From positions 163,231 to 227,230 of the forward strand of contig NZ_JYMR01000031.1 in assembly GCF_000938255.1 (NCBI RefSeq): DNA of 64,000 nucleotides. The letters run 5' to 3'. Positions within the stretch are counted from its first letter, which is position 1. Each line of letters starts with the position of its first letter. Source of the DNA: Bradyrhizobium sp. LTSP849 (GTDB lineage Bacteria > Pseudomonadota > Alphaproteobacteria > Rhizobiales > Xanthobacteraceae). Below the pieces are notes generated by a model that saw nothing but the letters and a program-made list of their open reading frames with translations, did no database searches and was not told the DNA's origin. Of the stretch, positions 25,357-32,502 are shown in pieces. The position numbers and the translations under genes are program-made.

Positions 25357-25384
25357 CGCAACACTCGGGAAACGGAGAGCGGCG

Positions 25385-26152
25385 GTGCTGGAGGTCAGTG
25401 GGCTGATGAAGCGGTTTGGCGGCTTCACCGCCGTCAACAGCGTGTCATTCAAGGTCGAGCAAGGCGAGATTCTCGGCCTGATCGGCCCCAACGGTTCAGG
25501 CAAGAGCACGATCTTCAACATGCTTTCCGGCACACTGGCGCCGACCTCCGGATCGATCCTGTTCGCGGGGGCCGAGATCGCGGGCCTCGCGCCGCACCGG
25601 ATCATCAACCGCGGTATCGGCCGTACCTTCCAGATCCCGCGGCCGTTCCGCCGCCTGACGCTGTTCGAGAACGTTGCGCTCGCAGGCTTCTACGGCCAGG
25701 GCCGCCACAGCCGGGTCAAAGCCGAGGAGGCGGCGGAGCGATCGCTCGCGATGGTCGGCTTGCCGACCGATCGCCATGCCAGCGTTGACGGCCTCGGCGC
25801 GGCCGGCCTGAAAAAGCTCGAACTTGCGAAAGCGCTCGCCACCGCGCCAAAACTGCTGCTCGCCGACGAGAGCCTGGGCGGCCTCGACGAGACCGAGATG
25901 GGGCAGGCGGCCGACATGTTGCGCAACATCCGCGACGAGCTCGGCATCACCATCATCTGGGTCGAGCACATCATGGGTGTCTTGATGCGCGTGGTCGACC
26001 GCGTCATGGTGCTCGATCACGGCGAGAAGATCTCGGAGGGGCTGCCGAGCGCGGTCGCGGGTGATCCACGCGTCATCGAGGTCTATCTCGGCACTGATGC
26101 CGAGACCACGCAGACCGCGGCCGCCGCCGCGCGCCGCCGCGCGGGAGGCTAG
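25385..26152 (+). CDS. Liv-type ABC transporter ATP-binding protein (LivG-like)
   Basis: 255-aa ATPase with Walker A GPNGSGKST, the LivG-type insert GIGRTFQIPRPFRRLTLFENVALAG, a signature region reading LGAAGLKKLELAKALA in place of LSGGQ, and Walker B LLLADESLGGLDETE where DES replaces DEP. The signature and Walker B changes are unusual but seen in some LivG subfamilies. A GTG start at 25385 with a GGAGAG site. It is followed after 3 bases by the LivF-like gene. Confidence 0.88.
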   Translation: MLEVSGLMKRFGGFTAVNSVSFKVEQGEILGLIGPNGSGKSTIFNMLSGTLAPTSGSILFAGAEIAGLAPHRIINRGIGRTFQIPRPFRRLTLFENVALAGFYGQGRHSRVKAEEAAERSLAMVGLPTDRHASVDGLGAAGLKKLELAKALATAPKLLLADESLGGLDETEMGQAADMLRNIRDELGITIIWVEHIMGVLMRVVDRVMVLDHGEKISEGLPSAVAGDPRVIEVYLGTDAETTQTAAAAARRRAGG

Positions 26153-26155
26153 ACG

Positions 26156-26860
26156 ATGCTGGAGCTGCGATCCGTCAACGCCGGCTACGGCACCTTTCAG
26201 GCGCTGTTCGACGTCAATCTCGACGTCAGAGCGGGCGAAGCCGTCGGCGTCATCGGCCCGAATGGTGCCGGCAAGACGACGCTGATGCGCGTCATCTCCG
26301 GCCTGATCCGTCCCTCGCGCGGCTCGATCAAAATGGAAGCCGCCGACGTCGTCGCGACACCGCCGCACAAGATCGTCAGCCTCGGCATCGCCCATGTGCC
26401 GGAGAACCGTCGGCTGTTTCCGCAGCTCTCGGTCGACGACAATTTGAAGATGGGTGCCTTCATGAAGGAGGCACGCGGCCATTATGCCGAGCGGCTGGAT
26501 GTCGTGTTCGACCTGTTTCCGCGGCTGAAGGAGCGTCGCCATCAGATGGCCGGCACCATGTCCGGCGGCGAGCAGCAGATGTGCGCGATCGGCCGCGCGC
26601 TGATGTCCAACCCAAAGCTGCTGCTGCTCGATGAACCGTCCGCAGGGCTTGCGCCAGTCGTGGTGCAGCAGGTGTTCGAGCTGGTGAAACGCATCCGCGC
26701 GCGCGGACTGACCGTGCTGATCGTCGAGCAGAATGTGCAGCAGGTGCTGCGCGTGGTCGACCGTGCCTATCTGATCGAGGCGGGAACGATCCGGGCATCA
26801 GGCACTTCGGCCGAGATGCTGGCAAGCGATACGGTCAAGGAAGCTTATCTCGGGGTGTGA
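26156..26860 (+). CDS. Liv-type ABC transporter ATP-binding protein (LivF-like)
   Basis: 234-aa ATPase with Walker A GPNGAGKTT, signature MSGGEQQMCAIGRALM, Walker B LLLLDEPSAGLAPV and the LivF-type segment IAHVPENRRLFPQLSV. It pairs with the LivG-like subunit upstream. The ribosome site lies inside the end of that gene. The stop overlaps a possible GTG start of the permease gene. Confidence 0.92.
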   Translation: MLELRSVNAGYGTFQALFDVNLDVRAGEAVGVIGPNGAGKTTLMRVISGLIRPSRGSIKMEAADVVATPPHKIVSLGIAHVPENRRLFPQLSVDDNLKMGAFMKEARGHYAERLDVVFDLFPRLKERRHQMAGTMSGGEQQMCAIGRALMSNPKLLLLDEPSAGLAPVVVQQVFELVKRIRARGLTVLIVEQNVQQVLRVVDRAYLIEAGTIRASGTSAEMLASDTVKEAYLGV

Positions 26861-26877
26861 GGGAACGGACAAGCGGC

Positions 26878-27759
26878 ATGCAGGGGTTCCTGGATATTTT
26901 CGACATCTATCTGCTGGAGGCCGTGATCAACGGCATCCTGCTCGGCGGCGTGCTGGCGCTGCTTGCGCTCGGGCTCAATTTGATCTTCGGCGTCATCGAC
27001 GTGACCTGGATCTGCTATGCCGAGCTCGTGATGATCGGCATGTACGCGATGTATTTCCTGGTCCAGTACTACGGCATCAGCTATTTCGCCGCCGCGCCGC
27101 TGACGATCCTGCTCGTCGCGATTCTCGGCGCCTTGCTGCATTATCTTGTGATCGCGCCGCTGCTGACCGCGCCGCCGATCAACCAGCTGCTTGCGACCGG
27201 TGGCGTGCTGTTCGTGCTCCAGAGCTTTGCCACCGTCGCCTTCGGTATCGACTTCCGCAATCTCGGCATTCGCCTGCCGGTGCTGGCGTTCGGCGAGATG
27301 AATTTCAGCTACGCGCGGCTGCTCTCGTTCGCGGCCGCGCTGATTGGCATGGTCGCGGTTTATCTGTTCATGACGCGCACCTTCACTGGCACAGCGATCC
27401 GCGCGATCTCGCAGGACCGGCAGATCATGGCGCTGATGGGCGTTGATACGAAGAGAATCTATCTCATTACGTCCGCGATCGGCGGCGGGCTGGCCGGGCT
27501 CGCCGCGTGCCTCTTGGTGCTGCAATATGACGTGCATCCCTTCGTCGGCCTCTCGTTCGGGCCGATCACCTTCCTGATCTGCGTGCTCGGTGGCCTCGGC
27601 AATTTCATCGGCGGCTTCATTGCCGCCTTCGTGTTCGCCGAGATCATCTCACTCGGCGGCCTGTTCTCCGATCTCGAATGGGGCTACGTGCTCGCCTTCG
27701 CCTTCTTCATCGTCATGATGTTCATCCGGCCCGCGGGCCTGCTTGAGAGGCGCCGATGA
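26878..27759 (+). CDS. Liv-type ABC transporter permease (LivH-like)
   Basis: 293-aa permease with about eight helices. The N-terminus INGILLGGVLALLALGLNLIFGVIDVTW and the loop FTGTAIRAISQDRQIMALMGVDTKRI are the LivH hallmarks. Two starts are possible: ATG at 26878 (used) or a GTG at 26857 that overlaps the previous stop and adds seven residues. Its stop overlaps the start of the second permease gene. Confidence 0.9.
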   Translation: MQGFLDIFDIYLLEAVINGILLGGVLALLALGLNLIFGVIDVTWICYAELVMIGMYAMYFLVQYYGISYFAAAPLTILLVAILGALLHYLVIAPLLTAPPINQLLATGGVLFVLQSFATVAFGIDFRNLGIRLPVLAFGEMNFSYARLLSFAAALIGMVAVYLFMTRTFTGTAIRAISQDRQIMALMGVDTKRIYLITSAIGGGLAGLAACLLVLQYDVHPFVGLSFGPITFLICVLGGLGNFIGGFIAAFVFAEIISLGGLFSDLEWGYVLAFAFFIVMMFIRPAGLLERRR

Positions 27760-28775
27760 TGGGGCGGGGCCGGCTTGTGGCGTGGGTCGTAGGGCTGGCG
27801 GCGCTGATCGCGCTGCCGTTCGTCTACCGCGATCCCTATCATTTGCATATCCTGGTGCTGATCCTGATCTGGTCGTTCGCCTACACGTCCTGGTCGATGA
27901 TGGGACGGTTCGGCCTGGTCTCGCTCGGACATGGCGGCTTCATGGGGATCGGTGCCTATGTCACCGCGCTCTTGTGGAATCACCTCGGCCTGTCGCCCTG
28001 GATCGGCATTCCCATCGGCATGGTCGCGGCCGGTGTGCTGGCGCTGATCGTCGGCTATCCCTGCTTCCGCTTTCGCATCACCGGACACTATTTCGTGCTG
28101 GTGACGCTCGCGCTCTCCGGCATCGTGCTTCAGGTCATCACGGCCACGCGCGACTATACCGGCGGCTCGCTCGGCTATACGCCGAACCGCGCCTCGGGCA
28201 GCAAGCTGCTCGCGCTGCAATTCGACGACAAGACGACCTGGTATCTGATCGCACTCGGGGTCTGGCTCGCGGGCATCATTGTCTGGCACCTGGTCGACCG
28301 CAGCATGAGCCGCTATGCGTTGGAGGCGATCTCGGAGGACGAGGACGCCGCTGCTGCCGCCGGCGTCGACGTCACCGCGGAAAAATTGAAGATCACGCTG
28401 ATCAGCGCGCTGATGACAGCCTTGGCGGGCGCGATCTACTGCCAGTACCAGATGTTCATCACGCCCGACACCGTCAGCGGTATCGCGGTGTCGCTCCAGA
28501 TGGTGTTCGCAGCGATCGTCGGCGGCCTCTTCGTCTCGCTCGGCCCGACCGTCGGCGCGGTCATCACCATCATGCTGGCGGAAACCCTGCGCATCGGCTT
28601 CGGCACCAGGGCAGTCGGTTGGGACAACCTCGTCTATGGCGTGCTGCTGGTGCTTTTCATCATATTCCTTCCGAAGGGCATCCTTGGTAGCGTGCTCGAC
28701 CGATTGAAGCCGCAACGCAAGGTATCCCGCGCTCATGAGCAAGAAGCCGTCCAAATCGCTCGCCCAGGAACTTGA
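27756..28775 (+). CDS. Liv-type ABC transporter permease (LivM-like)
   Basis: 339-aa permease with about nine helices and the LivM hallmarks SMMGRFGLVSLGHGGFMGIGAYV and LEAISEDEDAAAAAGVDVTAEKLK. It overlaps LivH by 4 bases at the start. At the end the last 41 bases overlap the start of the PPK2 gene in another frame, so the hydrophilic tail after KGILGSVLDRLKPQ is also PPK2 coding sequence. It completes the five-gene transporter. Confidence 0.9.
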   Translation: MMGRGRLVAWVVGLAALIALPFVYRDPYHLHILVLILIWSFAYTSWSMMGRFGLVSLGHGGFMGIGAYVTALLWNHLGLSPWIGIPIGMVAAGVLALIVGYPCFRFRITGHYFVLVTLALSGIVLQVITATRDYTGGSLGYTPNRASGSKLLALQFDDKTTWYLIALGVWLAGIIVWHLVDRSMSRYALEAISEDEDAAAAAGVDVTAEKLKITLISALMTALAGAIYCQYQMFITPDTVSGIAVSLQMVFAAIVGGLFVSLGPTVGAVITIMLAETLRIGFGTRAVGWDNLVYGVLLVLFIIFLPKGILGSVLDRLKPQRKVSRAHEQEAVQIARPGT

Positions 28776-29652
28776 CCGCTACATCACGCCGTTCCGCTAC
28801 GATGGCGCCGGTAAGTTTCACCTCAACAAGCACAAGACCAGCGAGAAGGGCGACCTCGACAAGGAGAAGGCGCAGGACATACTCGACGCCAACAAGAAGC
28901 GCCTCGTCGAGTTCCAGGAAAAGCTCTATGCCCAGGACCGTTGGTCGGTGCTGATCGTATTCCAGGCCATGGACGCCGGCGGCAAGGATTCTGCGATCAA
29001 GGCGATCTTCGAGGGCATCAACCCGCAGGGCTGTGAGGTCCATTCCTTCAAGGCGCCCAGCACCAAGGAGCTCGATCACGACTTCCTGTGGCGCCATGTG
29101 ATCGCCCTGCCGGAGCGCGGCCATATCGGCATCTTCAATCGCTCGCATTACGAGGAATGCCTGGTGACCCGCGTGCATCCGGAGATCCTCGCCAAGGAGA
29201 AGCTGCCGCCAAAGCTCGTGACCAAGAACATCTGGAAGGAGCGGTTCGAGGACATCTCCGCTTTCGAGCGCTATCTCTGCCGCAACGGCACCGTGGTGCT
29301 GAAATTCTTCCTCAATCTGTCCAAGGAGGAGCAGCGCGCGCGCTTCCTTGACCGGCTGGAGGATCCGTCCAAGCAATGGAAATTCTCCATGGACGACATC
29401 AAGGAGCGCGCGCTGTGGCCGCGCTATCAGGCGGTCTACCAGGACATCGTCCGCCACACGGCGACGCCGCATGCGCCCTGGTATGTCGTGCCGGCCGATC
29501 ACAAATGGTTCGCGCGCGTCGTGATCGGTTCGGCGATCGTCGCGGCGCTCGAAAAGCTCGACCTGCGCTTCCCCCGCGCCGACAAGGCCTCTGTGGCGGA
29601 GTTCGATAACGTGCGCAAGGCGCTGGAGCGGGAAGGGAAGGGGAAGCGGTGA
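28735..29652 (+). CDS. PPK2-family polyphosphate kinase
   Basis: 305-aa cytoplasmic kinase that uses polyphosphate to phosphorylate nucleoside mono- or diphosphates (or the reverse). Walker A-like VFQAMDAGGKDSAIKAI and the Walker B-like GIFNRSHYEECLV are the PPK2 hallmarks, and the lid region contains NIWKERFEDISAFERYL. Single-domain length. The start lies 41 bases inside the LivM-like gene, so it is probably translated from the same mRNA. Whether it makes NTPs from NDPs or NMPs depends on class, which cannot be decided with certainty here. Confidence 0.9.
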   Translation: MSKKPSKSLAQELDRYITPFRYDGAGKFHLNKHKTSEKGDLDKEKAQDILDANKKRLVEFQEKLYAQDRWSVLIVFQAMDAGGKDSAIKAIFEGINPQGCEVHSFKAPSTKELDHDFLWRHVIALPERGHIGIFNRSHYEECLVTRVHPEILAKEKLPPKLVTKNIWKERFEDISAFERYLCRNGTVVLKFFLNLSKEEQRARFLDRLEDPSKQWKFSMDDIKERALWPRYQAVYQDIVRHTATPHAPWYVVPADHKWFARVVIGSAIVAALEKLDLRFPRADKASVAEFDNVRKALEREGKGKR

Positions 29653-29747
29653 CGCCGGCCGAGTGCTCAAGCGGCGCCGGGCTTTGCCGGCTTTCGCAGT
29701 TGTCCTACGGTCGAGCTGCTGAAGCAGGTCCCTGATTCGAGGTCGAT

Positions 29748-30023
29748 GTGGCCAAGACTATTCCCAAGACTATTCTCGCTGTGTGCGCGCTTGCGTTGGT
29801 CCTGACGATCGTGCCCGCGCGGGCGCAGACCTATGATCCGCGCTCCCCGGTCTGCCTGCATGTGTTCGGCGAGCTCGAGGGCGAGCGAATGGATTGCATC
29901 TTTCCCAATTTTGCCCAGTGCCAGGTCGCAGCGTCCGGACGTCCCGCGACCTGCCTGATGAATCCTTATTTTTCACGGGCATCCGCGGTGCGGTCGCCGA
30001 GAACGAGACGGCACTCGCGCTAG
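29748..30023 (+). CDS. DUF3551 small secreted protein
   Basis: 91-aa protein from a GTG start, with a signal peptide (ILAVCALALVLTIVPARAQ) and the DUF3551 pattern YDPRSPVCLHVF...MDCIF...QCQVAASGRPATCLMNPYF containing four cysteines. These small proteins are abundant in Bradyrhizobium and have no known function. The first codons carry an imperfect 12-base direct repeat giving KTIPKTIL. The C-terminal tail after NPYF is longer and more basic than usual. Confidence 0.75.
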   Translation: MAKTIPKTILAVCALALVLTIVPARAQTYDPRSPVCLHVFGELEGERMDCIFPNFAQCQVAASGRPATCLMNPYFSRASAVRSPRTRRHSR

Positions 30024-30228
30024 AGATTGCCCACCCACCGATTTCTCGAAAACAACCCCATGCACAGTAGCCGACGACAACGGAATCAAGGGCTTGACGG
30101 CTGGCGTGGTGCCATTCGGATTTAGAGAATCCGTTTGCTCCGTCGGGCAAAACAGGAGCATGATGTCACCATCGCCCCTGTGCCCCTCAATAAAAGCGTA
30201 ACACCGGTCGCAGCTAGGTCTCAGATCC

Positions 30229-30319
30229 CGTAGGGTGGGCAAAGGCGCGCTTGCGCCGTGCCCACCACCTCTCCCGGGATGAAGATTGGTGGGCACGCTT
30301 TCGCTTTGCCCACCCTACG
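30229..30319. repeat. Palindromic repeat (GTAGGGTGGGCAAAG family)
   Basis: CGTAGGGTGGGCAAAG (30229-30244) is perfectly inverted at 30304-30319, and CGTGCCCACCA (30257-30267) is inverted at 30287-30297. The element ends about 20 bases before the end of the convergent metallo-hydrolase gene. The preceding 200 bases (30024-30228) hold no gene I can support; their sequence resembles other dispersed intergenic DNA of this group. Confidence 0.8.
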
Positions 30320-30339
30320 ATTTCAGCGCAAGCCCGGTC

Positions 30340-31224
30340 TCAATACCCGCGGCCCCACCAGTAGCAGAAGCGCTCGACGTTGGCGGGAAGGCCGCTCTCG
30401 TAGTTCGCCCATTTCTCGTATTTCGGCAGTTTCACTTCCTTCATCGCGGTGTCGAAGCATTTGCCGGCGTCGGCGGCCTTCTTCACCTCGGCGGAGAGGT
30501 CTTCCATGTAGGCGATGTCGTCCTCGACGTCCTTCTTGGTGCCAAGCCGGCCGCCGGCATAGGGATGTCCGGGGATCATGCGCTCCCAATCGAGGGACGC
30601 CAGCTTCTTCAGCGAGGCGATATATTCCAGCGGCGAGGCGTTGTCGGGGATGTTGCGGAACTGGACCGATTCGATCGGCGCGAAGTCGACCACGAAGACC
30701 AGCTTCTCCTTCGGCAGCCGCATCACCAGCGAATTGTCGGAATGGTTGCGGCCGACATAGTCGAGCTCCAGCGTAGTGCCGCCGAGCGTGATGGTCTTCT
30801 TCTCGTCGACCACCTGGTCCGGCATCACGATGTCGGCCAGGAGCGCATTCTGCTTCTTCAGCTCAAGCAGCCGCTCCTTGGTGCGGCGGTGCGCAATGAA
30901 GGTGGCGCCGAGATCCTTGAACGGCTGGCCGCCGGCAATGTGATCATAATGGTGATGGCTGTAGATGACGTATTTGATCGGCTTGTCGGTGACCGCCTTG
31001 ATCGCGTCGATATAAGGCTTAGCGGGACGCAAGTAGGAGATCGGATCAGTCGCGATCACGCCCTGCGGTGTCACCACGAACATCGACTGATGGCCGCCAT
31101 AGCGGAAGATGTAGACGTTCTCGGTGCCGTCGACCTTTTTGGTCGAGGTCTGCGGCGGGGATTGCGCCGAGGCTGATCCGGTCACGAGGGCCGCGAGAAC
31201 GGCGATGCAGAACAATGATTTCAT
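30340..31224 (-). CDS. Metallo-beta-lactamase-fold hydrolase, secreted
   Basis: 294-aa protein with signal peptide (FCIAVLAALVTGSASAQS) and the zinc-binding motif YSHHHYDHIAGG, i.e. HxHxDH. Later ligands are expected in YVGRNHSDNS and in the IPGHPYAGGR segment. Such exported members include broad hydrolases of unknown substrate and are not necessarily beta-lactamases. The start at 31224 places the signal peptide at the N-terminus; 19 further upstream in-frame residues are not signal-like. Confidence 0.82.
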   Translation of the reverse strand: MKSLFCIAVLAALVTGSASAQSPPQTSTKKVDGTENVYIFRYGGHQSMFVVTPQGVIATDPISYLRPAKPYIDAIKAVTDKPIKYVIYSHHHYDHIAGGQPFKDLGATFIAHRRTKERLLELKKQNALLADIVMPDQVVDEKKTITLGGTTLELDYVGRNHSDNSLVMRLPKEKLVFVVDFAPIESVQFRNIPDNASPLEYIASLKKLASLDWERMIPGHPYAGGRLGTKKDVEDDIAYMEDLSAEVKKAADAGKCFDTAMKEVKLPKYEKWANYESGLPANVERFCYWWGRGY

Positions 31225-31635
31225 CTCTGGCTTTCTGGAAAAGAATGAGGGCGGGAAAAGCGGGTATCCTCTTCGACACAAACGCTGCGGAGAGGGATTT
31301 ATTCCGTTGCCTCATGCGGCCAATACGTCGCGGGAACAGGACGGAACGCGTCTGCAAATGTGATTCCGGAGCCCGCGATCCTGCTTGACAGTTTTATGTC
31401 ACGGGAGGACCATCAGTGCGGTCGCAAACAAGCGACGCGTAACGTCCACATCAAGAGCAAGGGGAGGTCTATGACACCACCTCCGCAGATCCAGCCGCGT
31501 TAAGTGCGATGGAGCTCGTTCGGACTATCGCATAGCGGCAGAAACCGCGAACGGCACGCCGGGCCAAGGTTTAGAGGGCTGCATCAGTGTGGCATAGCCC
31601 CTACCTGCCCGGCGCTGTGCGCTTTGGGGTGACCG
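31225..31635. other. Gene-poor stretch between two minus-strand genes
   Basis: About 410 bases. A TTGACA at 31385-31390 is not followed by a convincing -10. A strong AAGGGGAGG site precedes an ATG at 31471, but that frame ends after ten codons (31471-31503) with mostly Pro and Gln; it could be the remnant 5' end of a lost gene. Nothing else is recognised. Confidence 0.3.
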
Positions 31636-32259
31636 CTACGCTTTCTTCTGCACGCCGAAGAGATCGCCGAGCCACTGATAATAGACCGGCTGCTTGTCGT
31701 GCAGCGTGGCGCGGTCGTTGGGCGGACGGTCGACATTGCCCCAGAGGTAGAGGCTCCCCGTCACCGCGAAGAACTCCTGCACGTTCTTCAGCACATAGGA
31801 ATCCGGCGGATAGAGCTCGTTCTGTCTGGCGATGTCGTAGAAGCGCACGAGGTCCGGATTCTGCAACGCGGCCGGCAAGACGCGAAAATGATAGGCGTGG
31901 AGCAGCTCGTGCAGCAGCACGGGCTTCTCGGGCGCGAAGACCGTCGCATCTACTGTGACGCCTTCGACCTTGGAGGAGAAATGGCCGCCGCCATCGCCTT
32001 GCCCGGGCTTGACCGAGACCGGCTGGCTTTTGAAGAAAGCCATGATCTCGGGCTTGGCGCCGCACTCGACCACGATGTCGATCTGGTGCTTCAACGACGC
32101 CACGATCTCCTTGAGGTTCGATAAGACCTGCGCGGCGCCGGTGTCGACGGTGATGCCGCGATAAATGAAGGTCGGTCCGCTCTGCGCAATCGCGGATCGC
32201 GTGCCGAGCAGGGCCGCGGCTCCCGCGAGCACAAGCCTGCGCCGGTCGAACTGCGTCAT
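31636..32259 (-). CDS. Probable exported zinc metallopeptidase-like protein
   Basis: 207-aa protein with an export signal starting MTQFDRRRLVLAGAAALLG, Tat-like. The centre carries HELLHAYHF, an HExxH zinc motif, and about 45 residues later NVQEFFAVTGSLYLWG provides a glutamate as a plausible third ligand, the gluzincin arrangement. The protein is small for a peptidase and I do not recognise a named family, so this is a structural inference; the catalytic elements look intact. A frame further upstream would add 16 basic residues before the signal and is not used. Confidence 0.6.
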   Translation of the reverse strand: MTQFDRRRLVLAGAAALLGTRSAIAQSGPTFIYRGITVDTGAAQVLSNLKEIVASLKHQIDIVVECGAKPEIMAFFKSQPVSVKPGQGDGGGHFSSKVEGVTVDATVFAPEKPVLLHELLHAYHFRVLPAALQNPDLVRFYDIARQNELYPPDSYVLKNVQEFFAVTGSLYLWGNVDRPPNDRATLHDKQPVYYQWLGDLFGVQKKA

Positions 32260-32343
32260 GTGAGGGCCCCCGAAATCCCGCGATTTTCTCGCATGCTTTT
32301 TCGCCATTGGCTATGGCGCGGTTCCATCATGGCTGCGTTGCGG

Positions 32344-32379
32344 GAAATGCCGAAGGAAATGCCAAGAGAAATGCCAAGA
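32344..32379. repeat. Three tandem 12-base units
   Basis: GAAATGCCGAAG, then GAAATGCCAAGA twice, followed by a partial fourth copy. It lies in the gap between the zincin-like gene and the channel gene. It is short and probably slippage-derived. Confidence 0.7.
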
Positions 32380-32502
32380 GATGGTCGCCTCATCGGCAAA
32401 CTTCCGACACAGGATCGGGGCGAATAACGCTGATCCGGCATGACGCAGTGCTTCGCGCGGTCACGATTCCGCCGGTGCATTTCATTTTTCCAGGGAATCC
32501 CC

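Noticed and set aside
32344..32379. Possible CRISPR-like array
   Set aside because: Units are only 12 bases, directly adjacent with no spacers; this is a simple tandem repeat.
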